This document shows positions 1-8,014 of a stretch of 64,000 bases of DNA, in pieces. Every line of letters begins with the position of its first letter. The first letter of the stretch is position 1. The notes beneath the pieces are model-generated. The model worked only from the letters and a program-made list of their open reading frames with translations, did no database searches and was not told where the DNA came from. Source of the stretch: Flavipsychrobacter sp. (lineage in GTDB: Bacteria; Bacteroidota; Bacteroidia; Chitinophagales; Chitinophagaceae). The stretch covers positions 248,001 to 312,000 of the forward strand of contig JAEUVX010000011.1 in assembly GCA_016786615.1 (NCBI GenBank). Direction: 5' to 3'. The position numbers and the translations under genes are program-made.

Positions 1-88
1 TACTGCAATTATGAGCCATTTCCTGCGCTGCGGTATGATAGCTGATGAAACAGAACAGGCATAAATAATACAATAATTTCATTCTCAT
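1..88 (-). CDS. Partial secreted protein, N-terminal part only
   Basis: The minus strand reads an open frame from an ATG at 88 (a second in-frame ATG lies at 82) off the left edge of the window. The first 22 or so residues are a typical signal peptide: MRMK, a Leu/Tyr/Phe/Cys-rich hydrophobic core, then an Ala-Ala-Gln cleavage region. An upstream TAacTTTA at 100-107 resembles the Bacteroidota -7 box. Only about 29 residues are visible, so export is supported but function is not. It could be any periplasmic, surface or outer-membrane protein. Confidence 0.6.
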   Translation of the reverse strand, partial: MRMKLLYYLCLFCFISYHTAAQEMAHNCS

Positions 89-458
89 TACTTGCTTAAT
101 AAAGTTACCGAATTTTGAGGTACGAAATCCCCCCAAACGGGTTAATGGGCTCTTATTACATTAGCATAAATTTATTATACCATAATCTTGCAGGATATGA
201 AAAGAATTTACGCTCAGCGTGCTCAGTTTATATGTAAATCACTTTTGTGGTCTGCTCTGCTATATTCATCTGTAATGATAGTTATCGAATGGCGGGAATT
301 GAAAGCTAAATTAAAAGAAGAGGCTACAGTCGTAAAAATTATTCACGGTACAACACAACCTGTAAAAAACACATCGTACCAAAATGGCAATGTAATAAAA
401 ACAATATGGCTGCACTTATTGCGCAGCCATTTGTAAAACATCTGAAAATTATTGTCTC
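89..458. other. Intergenic stretch with no firmly supported gene
   Basis: The only sizeable frame runs on the plus strand from 188 (or ATG 197) to 436 and would encode about 80 residues with one possible membrane segment. Its last codons run through the hairpin that serves as terminator of the minus-strand XRE gene, and it shows no familiar domain. I treat it as doubtful (about 0.25). Otherwise the stretch holds the upstream region of the partial gene at the left edge and the terminator at 401-434. Confidence 0.5.
401..434 (-). terminator. Terminator of the XRE regulator gene
   Basis: Arms ATGGCTGC (406-413) and GCAGCCAT (423-430) pair perfectly. ACAA/TTGT extends the stem past a one-base bulge. 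Reading on the minus strand the stem is followed by TTTTTATT, as expected for an intrinsic terminator of the gene ending at 459. Confidence 0.7.
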
Positions 459-788
459 TTATGCAGCATTTTCGGCATGCTCTATCAACTGTTTATGTTC
501 GTTGCTTACAATCTGTAATGCAAGGTTTTTTATAGAAGGGAATATCATGTCATATACATCCTTTCTGCTGTCAGGTACATCAGTATCCTGCATACCAAGT
601 ATATATATAATAGACTCCGGCACATCCAGTACCTCACAAACCTTCTTAATAGTACGTGTACTCGGGCGCTTGACACCATTTTCTATCTGCGAAAGTGATG
701 TTTGAGATATATTACATTTATCAGCCAGCTCATATTGTGTAATATCAAGTTGCCTCCTGATTGACCGTATAGCTATTCCAATATTCAT
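459..788 (-). CDS. XRE-family helix-turn-helix regulator
   Basis: A 109-residue protein if started at the ATG at 788. The open frame extends 17 codons further upstream, but that extension has no domain character. Residues about 5-60 form a Cro/C1-type HTH with the recognisable pattern Q-x-E-L-A-D-K ... SQTSLSQIENG-x-x-RPS. The roughly 45-residue C-terminal tail is not recognised and may mediate dimerisation. It is a DNA-binding regulator, probably of its own promoter or of the divergent 76-residue gene at 947. No toxin, restriction or phage gene is adjacent, so its role as antitoxin, phage-type repressor or housekeeping regulator cannot be settled. Confidence 0.8.
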   Translation of the reverse strand: MNIGIAIRSIRRQLDITQYELADKCNISQTSLSQIENGVKRPSTRTIKKVCEVLDVPESIIYILGMQDTDVPDSRKDVYDMIFPSIKNLALQIVSNEHKQLIEHAENAA

Positions 789-934
789 GGGTTGTATATT
801 TTTGGTTGTCTCTGATAATAAAGACGAGCTAACCTGCAAAAAGGTTGGTATTGCCGGTATAAAATATTAACCAATAGAAAAAGATTATATACTTCATAAG
901 CTTCACTGATAATGTAGCACCATAGCAAAAGACC

Positions 935-942
935 TATTTTTG
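935..942 (+). promoter_or_regulatory. -7 box TAttTTTG of the 76-residue gene
   Basis: A perfect TAnnTTTG element lies only 4 bases before the ATG at 947. Transcription from it would start at or next to the start codon, giving a leaderless or nearly leaderless mRNA. No clear TTG is seen at the -33 position. Confidence 0.5.
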
Positions 943-946
943 CCCT

Positions 947-1177
947 ATGGCAGGCAATTTTACGAAGCGGATAAGATTCAATGGCAAGACTGCATTAGCT
1001 GTTATTATACCCCAATTTCGAGACAACGGGATATATTACGAAGTGAATATACAAGGCTATCCAAGGTTCAATATGCGTTGGTCTTCGCTTGACAGGTATG
1101 ATATTGCATCCGAAGGATACAACCTGCCTTATGAACTGATATTAGCAGTAAGCGATGCTATAGAGCAATCTGTCTGA
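947..1177 (+). CDS. Small conserved-looking hypothetical protein, 76 aa
   Basis: A compact soluble protein with a basic N-terminus (TKRIRFNGK), two likely beta strands (ALAVIIPQF, GIYYEVNIQG) and a short C-terminal helix (YELILAVSDAIEQS). There is no signal peptide or membrane segment. A strong -7 promoter element just upstream supports it as a real gene. It is transcribed away from the XRE regulator and converges on the secreted-protein gene ending at 1181, three bases past its stop. I recognise no family. The small alpha/beta fold could bind nucleic acid or protein, but that is a guess. Confidence 0.65.
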   Translation: MAGNFTKRIRFNGKTALAVIIPQFRDNGIYYEVNIQGYPRFNMRWSSLDRYDIASEGYNLPYELILAVSDAIEQSV

Positions 1178-1180
1178 CAC

Positions 1181-2758
1181 CTAATCTTCCATCTTTCTCC
1201 ATGCAATATGAAGGCTTTCTGTTTTACCAGCTTTTTTACGCATCATAATTGCAAGTGTCTTGTTGGCTTTATGAAATGACTGGCTTCCCGGATAAATATG
1301 CATAAACTGTCCCTCTGCATTACCACCGAAAAAGTGTCTCTTTGTTACAATATTTTTACGGTTGATACTATATAAGACCGCATTAGTGGTAGTATAGTCA
1401 AAGAGTTGTGACTGTTTTTCAAAATCTGTTTTTTTGAAATTCTCCTCACTTTCGTTGTAAAGTATGTAGTGGTTTTTACTGGTATTTAAAGAAACAGTTG
1501 AAAAAAGGTCTTGCGTGTTTTTTGAATAAAATACTACTGGTTTTGATTCCATTTGCACATAATAATGTGTTTTAGGAATTACTGTCGCCCATATTTCGTC
1601 ACCTTTATCATCAAATTTTGTTACACATAGATTACCTGCCGCACGAGGACTGTATTTTATCCATTTTTCATACAAACTTTCAGGCATAGACTTAGATTCA
1701 AAAACAACTGTTGTTATACCCCTGTCATCCGTGTTCTGATCAATTATTGTTCCATAATACTTTGACGTATTACTATCAATATGTTTCCTGATGTATTCAT
1801 TTGCTTTATTACATGAAAAAGATGCAGATGAAACACCGGAGAAGTCTTTCGGGAATATATACATTCCTTGAAGGACAGAGCCTACCGTTTCATTTTTCAG
1901 CCCTTTTGTCTCAGCACTTAACCATTCCTTTGTCGTTATCATATTTATGTTATCCGCGAATTTATTCACGGTAAACTTCGCATTAACAACCTTCATGTTA
2001 GTGGGCATTTTCACCTCACTGTATACAAATTTGTTTTCGTCTTTTGGCATATATAACAATACATACGTATAGTCATACAATACAGGGTACTGTATGATTT
2101 TAGCTAACTGGAGTGTTGCCATAATATCTCCGGATGGATCCATTTCGGCAGAAATAAAGTTAACATTGTCATATGCTTTACTCCTTACAGTGTATGGTAT
2201 TTCAGCTATCATCTGATGTTTATCATTGTATCTGATCAGCTTTACCTCTGTTACAGTATCTGTGGGTAAACTCATATAACAGAAGACAGCATAATCAGAT
2301 GCGCCTTCTCTTGCCAAAACATATGTACTTATTTTTTTAAGAAAGCTTTGGGACTTAATTACTTTTTCTTCTCCTAAAAATCTACCAGACGCACCATCAT
2401 ATCTTAATCGTATCAATGTCTCGTTATTATCTATGTCTTGAGTCACAAATAGTAGCGCCTCATTATTTACTTCAACGAGAGCATCAAAAAAAATTCTTTC
2501 CAATGCATTAATATCCAATATTTCGGGTACATGTTTTTTACTTGAAATTTCTTTATGGGTTTTATCATACACCTTAACAACGATACCTTTTCTTTTTTCA
2601 AAGTGAAAAAGCAAAGTATTTCCGTTGGATAGTTGCAGCACTTTGTTCCAACCATCTTGTGTAATATCTATCGGGGCGCTGATAACGAGTGTACTGTCTT
2701 GTGCTTTTGCCGTGTTTATAATGAAAATAAACAAGAATAACCGGGTAATAAATTTCAT
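1181..2758 (-). CDS. Secreted protein of unknown function, 525 aa
   Basis: Start chosen at ATG 2758, because the peptide from there is a clean signal peptide (MKFITR, a Leu/Phe/Ile core, then TAKA before Gln). The frame extends 14 codons upstream without purpose. The mature part is rich in short beta-type strands (LIRYNDKHQMIAEIPYTV, VYSEVKMPT), like a propeller or beta-sandwich that accumulates per-residue observations, but I see no diagnostic repeat or catalytic motif. There is no T9SS sorting domain at the C-terminus, which ends in HIAWRKMED. It is probably periplasmic. Codon use is somewhat more AT-rich than in gcvP next door. Confidence 0.75.
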   Translation of the reverse strand: MKFITRLFLFIFIINTAKAQDSTLVISAPIDITQDGWNKVLQLSNGNTLLFHFEKRKGIVVKVYDKTHKEISSKKHVPEILDINALERIFFDALVEVNNEALLFVTQDIDNNETLIRLRYDGASGRFLGEEKVIKSQSFLKKISTYVLAREGASDYAVFCYMSLPTDTVTEVKLIRYNDKHQMIAEIPYTVRSKAYDNVNFISAEMDPSGDIMATLQLAKIIQYPVLYDYTYVLLYMPKDENKFVYSEVKMPTNMKVVNAKFTVNKFADNINMITTKEWLSAETKGLKNETVGSVLQGMYIFPKDFSGVSSASFSCNKANEYIRKHIDSNTSKYYGTIIDQNTDDRGITTVVFESKSMPESLYEKWIKYSPRAAGNLCVTKFDDKGDEIWATVIPKTHYYVQMESKPVVFYSKNTQDLFSTVSLNTSKNHYILYNESEENFKKTDFEKQSQLFDYTTTNAVLYSINRKNIVTKRHFFGGNAEGQFMHIYPGSQSFHKANKTLAIMMRKKAGKTESLHIAWRKMED

Positions 2759-2828
2759 ATAGGTAGTAATATTTGATGCCGCCAAGTTAATAAAGAGCAA
2801 ATAATTTTTATAACAATTAACTATTAAA

Positions 2829-2861
2829 AATATAGCCCCAGCAAATTGCAGGGGCTATATA
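2829..2861 (-). terminator. Intrinsic terminator of gcvP
   Basis: A perfect 9-bp stem TATAGCCCC (2831-2839) / GGGGCTATA (2851-2859) is followed on the minus strand by a T-rich tract (TTTTTAATAG). It lies 20 bases past the gcvP stop. Confidence 0.85.
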
Positions 2862-2880
2862 ATATTAAATCATTTATCTG

Positions 2881-5763
2881 CTATGCTTCTGCTTCCATGT
2901 AAGAAGAAACAGGTTCGCATGTACAAATCAGGTTGCGGTCGCCGTATGTATTATTCACACGTGCTATGCTCGGCCAGAATTTATTGTCCTTCACCCATTC
3001 CAATGGGTATGCTGCCTGCTGGCGGCTGTAAGGACGATTCCACTCATCTGCAGTTACCACAAACTGTGTATGCGGTGCATTTTTCAGTACGTTATCTTTC
3101 TTATCTGCTTTACCTTCTTCTATAGCGCGTATCTCTGCACGGATGCCCAGCAACGCGTCGCAAAAGCGGTCCAGTTCGGCTTTATCTTCACTCTCAGTAG
3201 GTTCTATCATGATAGTACCAGGGACTGGGAAGCTAAGCGTTGGTGCGTGGAAGCCATAGTCCATCAAACGTTTTGCAACGTCTTCTGCTTCTATCTCTGC
3301 TGTCTTTTTGAACGGACGCAGGTCTACGATGAATTCGTGTGCACATGTACCGCCTGTACCTGTATATAGTATATCGAAGTCTTTTTGCAGACGTGCACGC
3401 ATATAGTTCGCATTCAGTATCGCATACTCTGTTGCTTTGCGCACACCTGTAGAACCCAGCATTCTGATGTATGCATAAGATATCAGCAATATACTTGCAG
3501 AACCAAACTGAGCTGCAGAAACTGCATTCGCTGCCTTGCCATTTGTTTCCGTAACATGCGATGGCAAGTGCGGAGCCAGATGCGACTTCACACATATTGG
3601 GCCCATACCGGGGCCACCACCACCGTGTGGTATAGCAAATGTTTTGTGCAAATTCAGGTGGCAAACGTCTGCGCCAATCAGGCCCGGTGCTGTAAGACCT
3701 ACCTGTGCATTCATGTTTGCACCATCCATATATACCTGTCCACCGTGTTGGTGAACGATGTCTGTAATTTCTTTTATTGTCTCTTCGTACACACCGTACG
3801 TAGATGGATATGTAACCATGATACCAGCTAGGTTTGCTGCGTGCTGTGCAGCTTTTACCTTCAGGTCTTCTACATCTATGTACCCGTTTTCCAGCGCTTT
3901 TACCACTACTACTTTGTAGCCAACCATTACTGCTGATGCAGGGTTGGTACCGTGCGCAGATATCGGTATCAACATTACGTTGCGGTGTTTATCGCCGCGG
4001 CTATCATGGTAAGATTTTATAGTCAGCAACCCGGCATACTCGCCTTGCGCGCCGCTGTTTGGCTGCAGGCTGCACGCATCAAATGCTGTGATTTCGCACA
4101 GGTAGTCAGACAGTTCTTTTGCCATTTGCAAATAACCTGCTGCCTGGCCTTTTGGTACAAACGGGTGCATCTTGCTCCAGTGTGCCCAACTAAGCGGCAT
4201 CATTTCTGTAGCAGCGTTCAGCTTCATGGTGCAAGAACCCAGCGATATCATGCTTGTATTCAGGCTCAGGTCCTTGTTCTCCAGCATTTTGATATAGCGC
4301 ATCATTTGCGATTCGCTGTGATGCGTGTTGAATACCGGGTGTGTAAGGAATGAAGATGTACGCGTAAGAGATGTACCGATGTTTGTCAGTACTTCTTCGT
4401 GATTAATTTCAAAACTTACAGGCTCACCTGAATTATCGAATATGCTTATGATATTGAACAGGTCTGATGGTGTTGTTGTTTCATCAAGAGAAATACCAAC
4501 CAAAGTATTATCTGCAAAATAACGGAAGTTGATTTGAGCAGCTTCTGCTTTTGTTTTGATATCATTCGCGTCAGCTACTTTCACAACGATTGTATCAAAA
4601 TAAGATTCTGACACAATGCTGCAACCATGCGCTTTCAACTGATTAGCTAATGTATGTGTCAGCACGCTAACACGTTTAGCGATATTTATCAAGCCATCAG
4701 GGCCATGATACACTGCATACATAGCAGCCATATTAGCCAGCAATGCCTGTGCAGTACAGATGTTAGATGTTGCTTTCTCGCGTTTGATGTGCTGTTCACG
4801 TGTTTGCAGCGCCATACGCAGCGCGCGGTTGCCGTTAGCATCAATACTTACACCAATGATGCGGCCTGGTATAGCACGCTTGAAATCATCAGTACAAGAG
4901 AAGAATGCCGCATGAGGGCCACCATAACCCAATGGCACACCAAAACGTTGTGCACTACCCAGTGCTACATCAGCACCTAATTCTCCCGGAGGTGTAAGTA
5001 GTGTCAGTGCCAGCAAATCTGTTGCCATTGCTACATAAGCACCTGCTGCATGTACTTTTTCTATAAAGCTGCGATAGTCTTCAATACTACCTTTATCATT
5101 AGGATATTGAAGCAATGCACCGAAGTAAGTATTATCTATTGTTGCTATTTTGTAATCTCCAACCACTATCGTAGCACCCAGTGGTGTAGCGCGGGTTATT
5201 ACAACATCCAGCGTTTGCGGGAAGATGTTTTCATCAACAAAAAATTTAGGACGCTCCAGATTATCATGGTCTTTGTTCAATGTTGCAAGGAACATGTGCA
5301 TTGCTTCCGCAGCAGCAGTAGCTTCGTCCAGCAACGATGCATTTGCAATTGGTAAGCCTGTCAGGTCACTAACCATAGTCTGGTAGTTCAGCAGGCTCTC
5401 CAGGCGGCCCTGAGAAATTTCTGCCTGATACGGTGTATACTGTGTGTACCATCCCGGATTTTCAAAGATATTGCGCAGGATAACGCTTGGTGTAAGGGTA
5501 TCATAGTAACCCTGACCTATATAAGTTCTGTAAACCTTATTCTTTACTGATATTTCTTTTGAAATACGCAGGTATTCCGCTTCGCTGATACCTTCAGGTA
5601 TGCTCAACGCTTTGTTCATGCGGATAGCCGAGGGTACCGTTCGGCCAATCAGCTCTTCCATATCTGTTACACCAATAGTTGCCAGCATCTGCCTGGTATC
5701 ATGTTCATTAGGGCCTATATGGCGTCCTGTGAACTCCTGATTTTGAAGGGAAAACAAATTCAT
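2881..5763 (-). CDS. gcvP: Glycine dehydrogenase (aminomethyl-transferring), P protein
   Basis: A 960-residue full-length single-chain P protein of the glycine cleavage system. It decarboxylates glycine on PLP and passes the aminomethyl group to lipoyl-H protein. Both homologous halves are present. The N-terminal half begins with the FxxRHIGP signature. The C-terminal half has the PLP-lysine segment HLNLHKTFAIPHGGGGPG and the Gly-rich GSATGL-type loop region. The organism has the fused form rather than split gcvPA/gcvPB. It is transcribed alone: a strong promoter lies just upstream (5802-5831), an AAGGAG Shine-Dalgarno sits ahead of the ATG, and an intrinsic terminator follows. No T or H protein gene or glycine riboswitch is seen nearby. 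Confidence 0.97.
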   Translation of the reverse strand: MNLFSLQNQEFTGRHIGPNEHDTRQMLATIGVTDMEELIGRTVPSAIRMNKALSIPEGISEAEYLRISKEISVKNKVYRTYIGQGYYDTLTPSVILRNIFENPGWYTQYTPYQAEISQGRLESLLNYQTMVSDLTGLPIANASLLDEATAAAEAMHMFLATLNKDHDNLERPKFFVDENIFPQTLDVVITRATPLGATIVVGDYKIATIDNTYFGALLQYPNDKGSIEDYRSFIEKVHAAGAYVAMATDLLALTLLTPPGELGADVALGSAQRFGVPLGYGGPHAAFFSCTDDFKRAIPGRIIGVSIDANGNRALRMALQTREQHIKREKATSNICTAQALLANMAAMYAVYHGPDGLINIAKRVSVLTHTLANQLKAHGCSIVSESYFDTIVVKVADANDIKTKAEAAQINFRYFADNTLVGISLDETTTPSDLFNIISIFDNSGEPVSFEINHEEVLTNIGTSLTRTSSFLTHPVFNTHHSESQMMRYIKMLENKDLSLNTSMISLGSCTMKLNAATEMMPLSWAHWSKMHPFVPKGQAAGYLQMAKELSDYLCEITAFDACSLQPNSGAQGEYAGLLTIKSYHDSRGDKHRNVMLIPISAHGTNPASAVMVGYKVVVVKALENGYIDVEDLKVKAAQHAANLAGIMVTYPSTYGVYEETIKEITDIVHQHGGQVYMDGANMNAQVGLTAPGLIGADVCHLNLHKTFAIPHGGGGPGMGPICVKSHLAPHLPSHVTETNGKAANAVSAAQFGSASILLISYAYIRMLGSTGVRKATEYAILNANYMRARLQKDFDILYTGTGGTCAHEFIVDLRPFKKTAEIEAEDVAKRLMDYGFHAPTLSFPVPGTIMIEPTESEDKAELDRFCDALLGIRAEIRAIEEGKADKKDNVLKNAPHTQFVVTADEWNRPYSRQQAAYPLEWVKDNKFWPSIARVNNTYGDRNLICTCEPVSSYMEAEA

Positions 5764-5801
5764 ACTATAAATTAGAACTCCTTAAAGATTATAAAGAAAT
5801 G

Positions 5802-5831
5802 CAAAGTTAGCGGGATAGCGGGTAATTGCAA
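5802..5831 (-). promoter_or_regulatory. gcvP promoter, TTG-N19-TAacTTTG
   Basis: On the minus strand a TTG at 5831-5829 is separated by 19 bases from TAACTTTG at 5809-5802. This matches the Bacteroidota housekeeping promoter in sequence and spacing. The gcvP ATG lies 38 bases downstream with AAGGAG between. Confidence 0.75.
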
Positions 5832-5844
5832 AACCAATCAGCTT

Positions 5845-5862
5845 CTTATTAAGATTAATAAG
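5845..5862. promoter_or_regulatory. Palindrome upstream of the gcvP promoter, possible operator
   Basis: CTTATTAA-GA-TTAATAAG is a perfect 8-bp inverted repeat with a 2-base centre, 13 bases upstream of the gcvP -33 element. A spacer this short cannot form a normal RNA hairpin, so a dimeric protein-binding site is more likely than a terminator. It could instead belong to the end of the ParA gene at 5911. The function is inferred. Confidence 0.35.
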
Positions 5863-5910
5863 ATTTGTGTGTAATATATGATGCTTACAATTGATTATTT
5901 GTAGAACAAA

Positions 5911-6651
5911 CTACTCCAGCACCCCTTCTTTTATCTCGTTCCACAGTGCACGGTAGCAGGTGGCGGCAAAGCTGCTTGGTGCGAAAGCCTCTACCGGAGC
6001 ATTTTTGATGCCCATTCTTTCAATATCCGATAGGTATGGAATGTAGTATTCAAAAAAACGCTTGTCTTTGTAAAGCTCTGTCATTATGTCTTTATGCATA
6101 TTCTTGCGGATGTCAACCATAGTAAAAAAGCACATCAGCTTTTCAAGTTCGCCAGCTTTTTCTTCAAAATAGTTCTTTACAATATCGTAGGTACGCACAG
6201 ATAGCGTTGTTGGTATTACCGGCATCAATACGGCATCCGATGCACAGAAGATATTATCTGCCAGATGAGAGAAGCCCGGTGGACAGTCTATAAATACAAA
6301 ATCGTAATCATGCTCCAGTCCTTTCAGTAAGTTGCGTAGTTGCTTTTTAGAATGTTTATCATCCAGCAGCAAATCGAGCTTGCGGGCAGAGAGGTCTGCG
6401 GGTATGATGTCCAGCCCTTCATAGTCTGTACCCATGATAGCCTCATCTATCGTCATGCTATGCTCTATCAGCTTTTTGGCTGCACCTTTTTCTTTGGGCT
6501 GCGCTTTGTAGTAAAAGCTGGCAGCCCCCTGCGGGTCAAGGTCCCAAAGCAGGGTTTTATAGCCGTCTTTTGCGGCCATGTATGCAAAGTTGACACACGA
6601 TGCAGTTTTACCCACACCACCTTTCAGGTTGTATAAAGATGCTACAAACAT
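5911..6651 (-). CDS. ParA/MinD-family ATPase, orphan
   Basis: A 246-residue deviant-Walker P-loop ATPase. The N-terminus reads NLKGGVGKTASCVNFA (deviant Walker A with the signature lysine), then LLWDLDPQGAAS (switch I/Walker A' region) and FVFIDCPPG (Walker B). ParA proteins dimerise on ATP and ride the nucleoid to position plasmids, chromosomes or protein complexes. No parB, parS-like array or bactofilin lies beside it, and the chromosomal parAB pair is usually near the origin, so this is probably a solitary cargo-positioning ParA. It reads toward gcvP but is separated from it by the gcvP promoter. Confidence 0.85.
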   Translation of the reverse strand: MFVASLYNLKGGVGKTASCVNFAYMAAKDGYKTLLWDLDPQGAASFYYKAQPKEKGAAKKLIEHSMTIDEAIMGTDYEGLDIIPADLSARKLDLLLDDKHSKKQLRNLLKGLEHDYDFVFIDCPPGFSHLADNIFCASDAVLMPVIPTTLSVRTYDIVKNYFEEKAGELEKLMCFFTMVDIRKNMHKDIMTELYKDKRFFEYYIPYLSDIERMGIKNAPVEAFAPSSFAATCYRALWNEIKEGVLE

Positions 6652-6764
6652 TACATTGATATTAAGCTATATAAAACTACATTTTTATGTGTATCACGAC
6701 AATGGGGTTATGTTATGTTTTTGAAACGTACAAGAGCTTATTCCCTACTTTTACATACACCATC

Positions 6765-7367
6765 ATGTCGGGTATGGATACTACATTTGATTTCGGAACT
6801 ATAATTACTGCGATAGAAAACAGGTATTGCAAACTAAGCGAGGATTGCATCGCTGCATTACCACTGCACTTCAAACTGATGCCTGCATCAAAAGATACCA
6901 AACTGGTGAAAGAGGGCCAGTATGCCGATAAGACCTATTACATAATACAAGGCTGTGTAAGGGCATTTTATGTTAAGGATGGCAAAGAGATAACAGACTG
7001 GTTTGCTTTTGAGAATGAGTTTGTATGTTCTATCCACAGTTTCTTTAATAATGTTCCCAGCCCGCATTATATTGAGGTGCTTGAAGACAGCCTGCTACTG
7101 GAAATTAACAGAGCAAATGCGCAACTACTCAGTGACAAATACCACAATTTTGAGAGACTACAGAAAAAAGTAGTAGTGCACACTTTACTGAAACTACAGA
7201 ACCGTGTGGAATCATTATTATTCGAAACCGCGAGTAACCGTTACAAAAGTTTATTGACCACACAACCAGATATTACGCAACGTGTGCCTCTCACTCATAT
7301 TGCATCTCACCTTGGCATAACGCTGGAGACACTCAGTCGCATACGCAACCCCAAGTACGGAATTTGA
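6765..7367 (+). CDS. Crp/Fnr-family transcription regulator
   Basis: 200 residues from the ATG at 6765, which sits 11 bases behind a -7-like TActTTTA (6746-6753). The longer frame from 6687 overlaps that promoter. The N-terminal half is a cyclic-nucleotide-binding-type jelly roll (LVKEGQYADKTYYIIQGCVRAF; KEITDWFAFENEF). The C-terminus carries a winged HTH, LTHIASHLGITLETLSRIR. There are no Fnr-type cysteine clusters, so it is probably not an oxygen-sensing iron-sulfur protein. It lies 60 bases ahead of a quinone reductase gene on the same strand and is the obvious candidate regulator of it. Confidence 0.88.
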   Translation: MSGMDTTFDFGTIITAIENRYCKLSEDCIAALPLHFKLMPASKDTKLVKEGQYADKTYYIIQGCVRAFYVKDGKEITDWFAFENEFVCSIHSFFNNVPSPHYIEVLEDSLLLEINRANAQLLSDKYHNFERLQKKVVVHTLLKLQNRVESLLFETASNRYKSLLTTQPDITQRVPLTHIASHLGITLETLSRIRNPKYGI

Positions 7368-7427
7368 TGTATGTCAAATGTAATCTCGCAGGGCCTGTTC
7401 AACTTTGCTTTTGTAATAAAGACAAAC

Positions 7428-8012
7428 ATGACAGGCAAGAAGATACTGGTCATTAACGGACACCCTGATACAGAAAGTTTTAACCATGCCCTTACAGATG
7501 CATACGTCAGAGGCGCACAAAAATCAGGCACAGTTGCAGAGGTAATACATATCGGTACACTCAGCTTCAACCCCAACCTGCAATATGGCTACAGACAGCG
7601 CACAGAACTGGAACCCGACCTGCTGGACGCACAGCAGAAGATAATGTGGGCAGAGCATATCGTATTCATTCATCCACTTTGGTGGGGTTCTTATCCGGCT
7701 ATCATGAAAGGCTTTCTGGACCGTGTGCTGCTGCCGGGCTTTGCATTCAAAAAACGAGAGGGTTCTGTTTGGTGGGACAAGCTATTGAAAGGCAGAACGG
7801 CTACCATCATCTGTACGATGGACCAACCCGCATGGTACTATTGGCTGGTTTATAAAAGCCCCGGCATTAATGCACTGAAGAAAACTACGTTGGAGTTTTG
7901 TGGTATTAAACCTGTGCGTACTGTAGCGATTGGCCCGATAAGATTATCAAAAGAAAAGTACCGTGACGCATGGTTGCAAAAAGTAGAACAGTTAGGATTA
8001 AACAATAAATAA
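7428..8012 (+). CDS. NAD(P)H quinone oxidoreductase, flavodoxin-like fold
   Basis: 194 residues from ATG 7428. It opens KILVINGHPDTESFNHAL, the FMN/FAD phosphate-binding loop of the NQO1/KefF/MdaB family. It continues with HIVFIHPLWWGSYPAIMKGFLDRVLLPGFAF, the conserved ring-stacking and dimer segment. These soluble flavoproteins reduce quinones or electrophiles by two electrons, often as detoxification. The gene directly follows a Crp/Fnr regulator and probably belongs to its regulon. The exact substrate cannot be told from sequence. Confidence 0.88.
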   Translation: MTGKKILVINGHPDTESFNHALTDAYVRGAQKSGTVAEVIHIGTLSFNPNLQYGYRQRTELEPDLLDAQQKIMWAEHIVFIHPLWWGSYPAIMKGFLDRVLLPGFAFKKREGSVWWDKLLKGRTATIICTMDQPAWYYWLVYKSPGINALKKTTLEFCGIKPVRTVAIGPIRLSKEKYRDAWLQKVEQLGLNNK

Positions 8013-8014
8013 CA

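Noticed and set aside
188-436. Plus-strand frame of about 80 residues with one possible membrane helix
   Set aside because: Its 3' part runs through the terminator hairpin of the minus-strand XRE gene and it resembles no family. Kept only as doubtful in the intergenic note.
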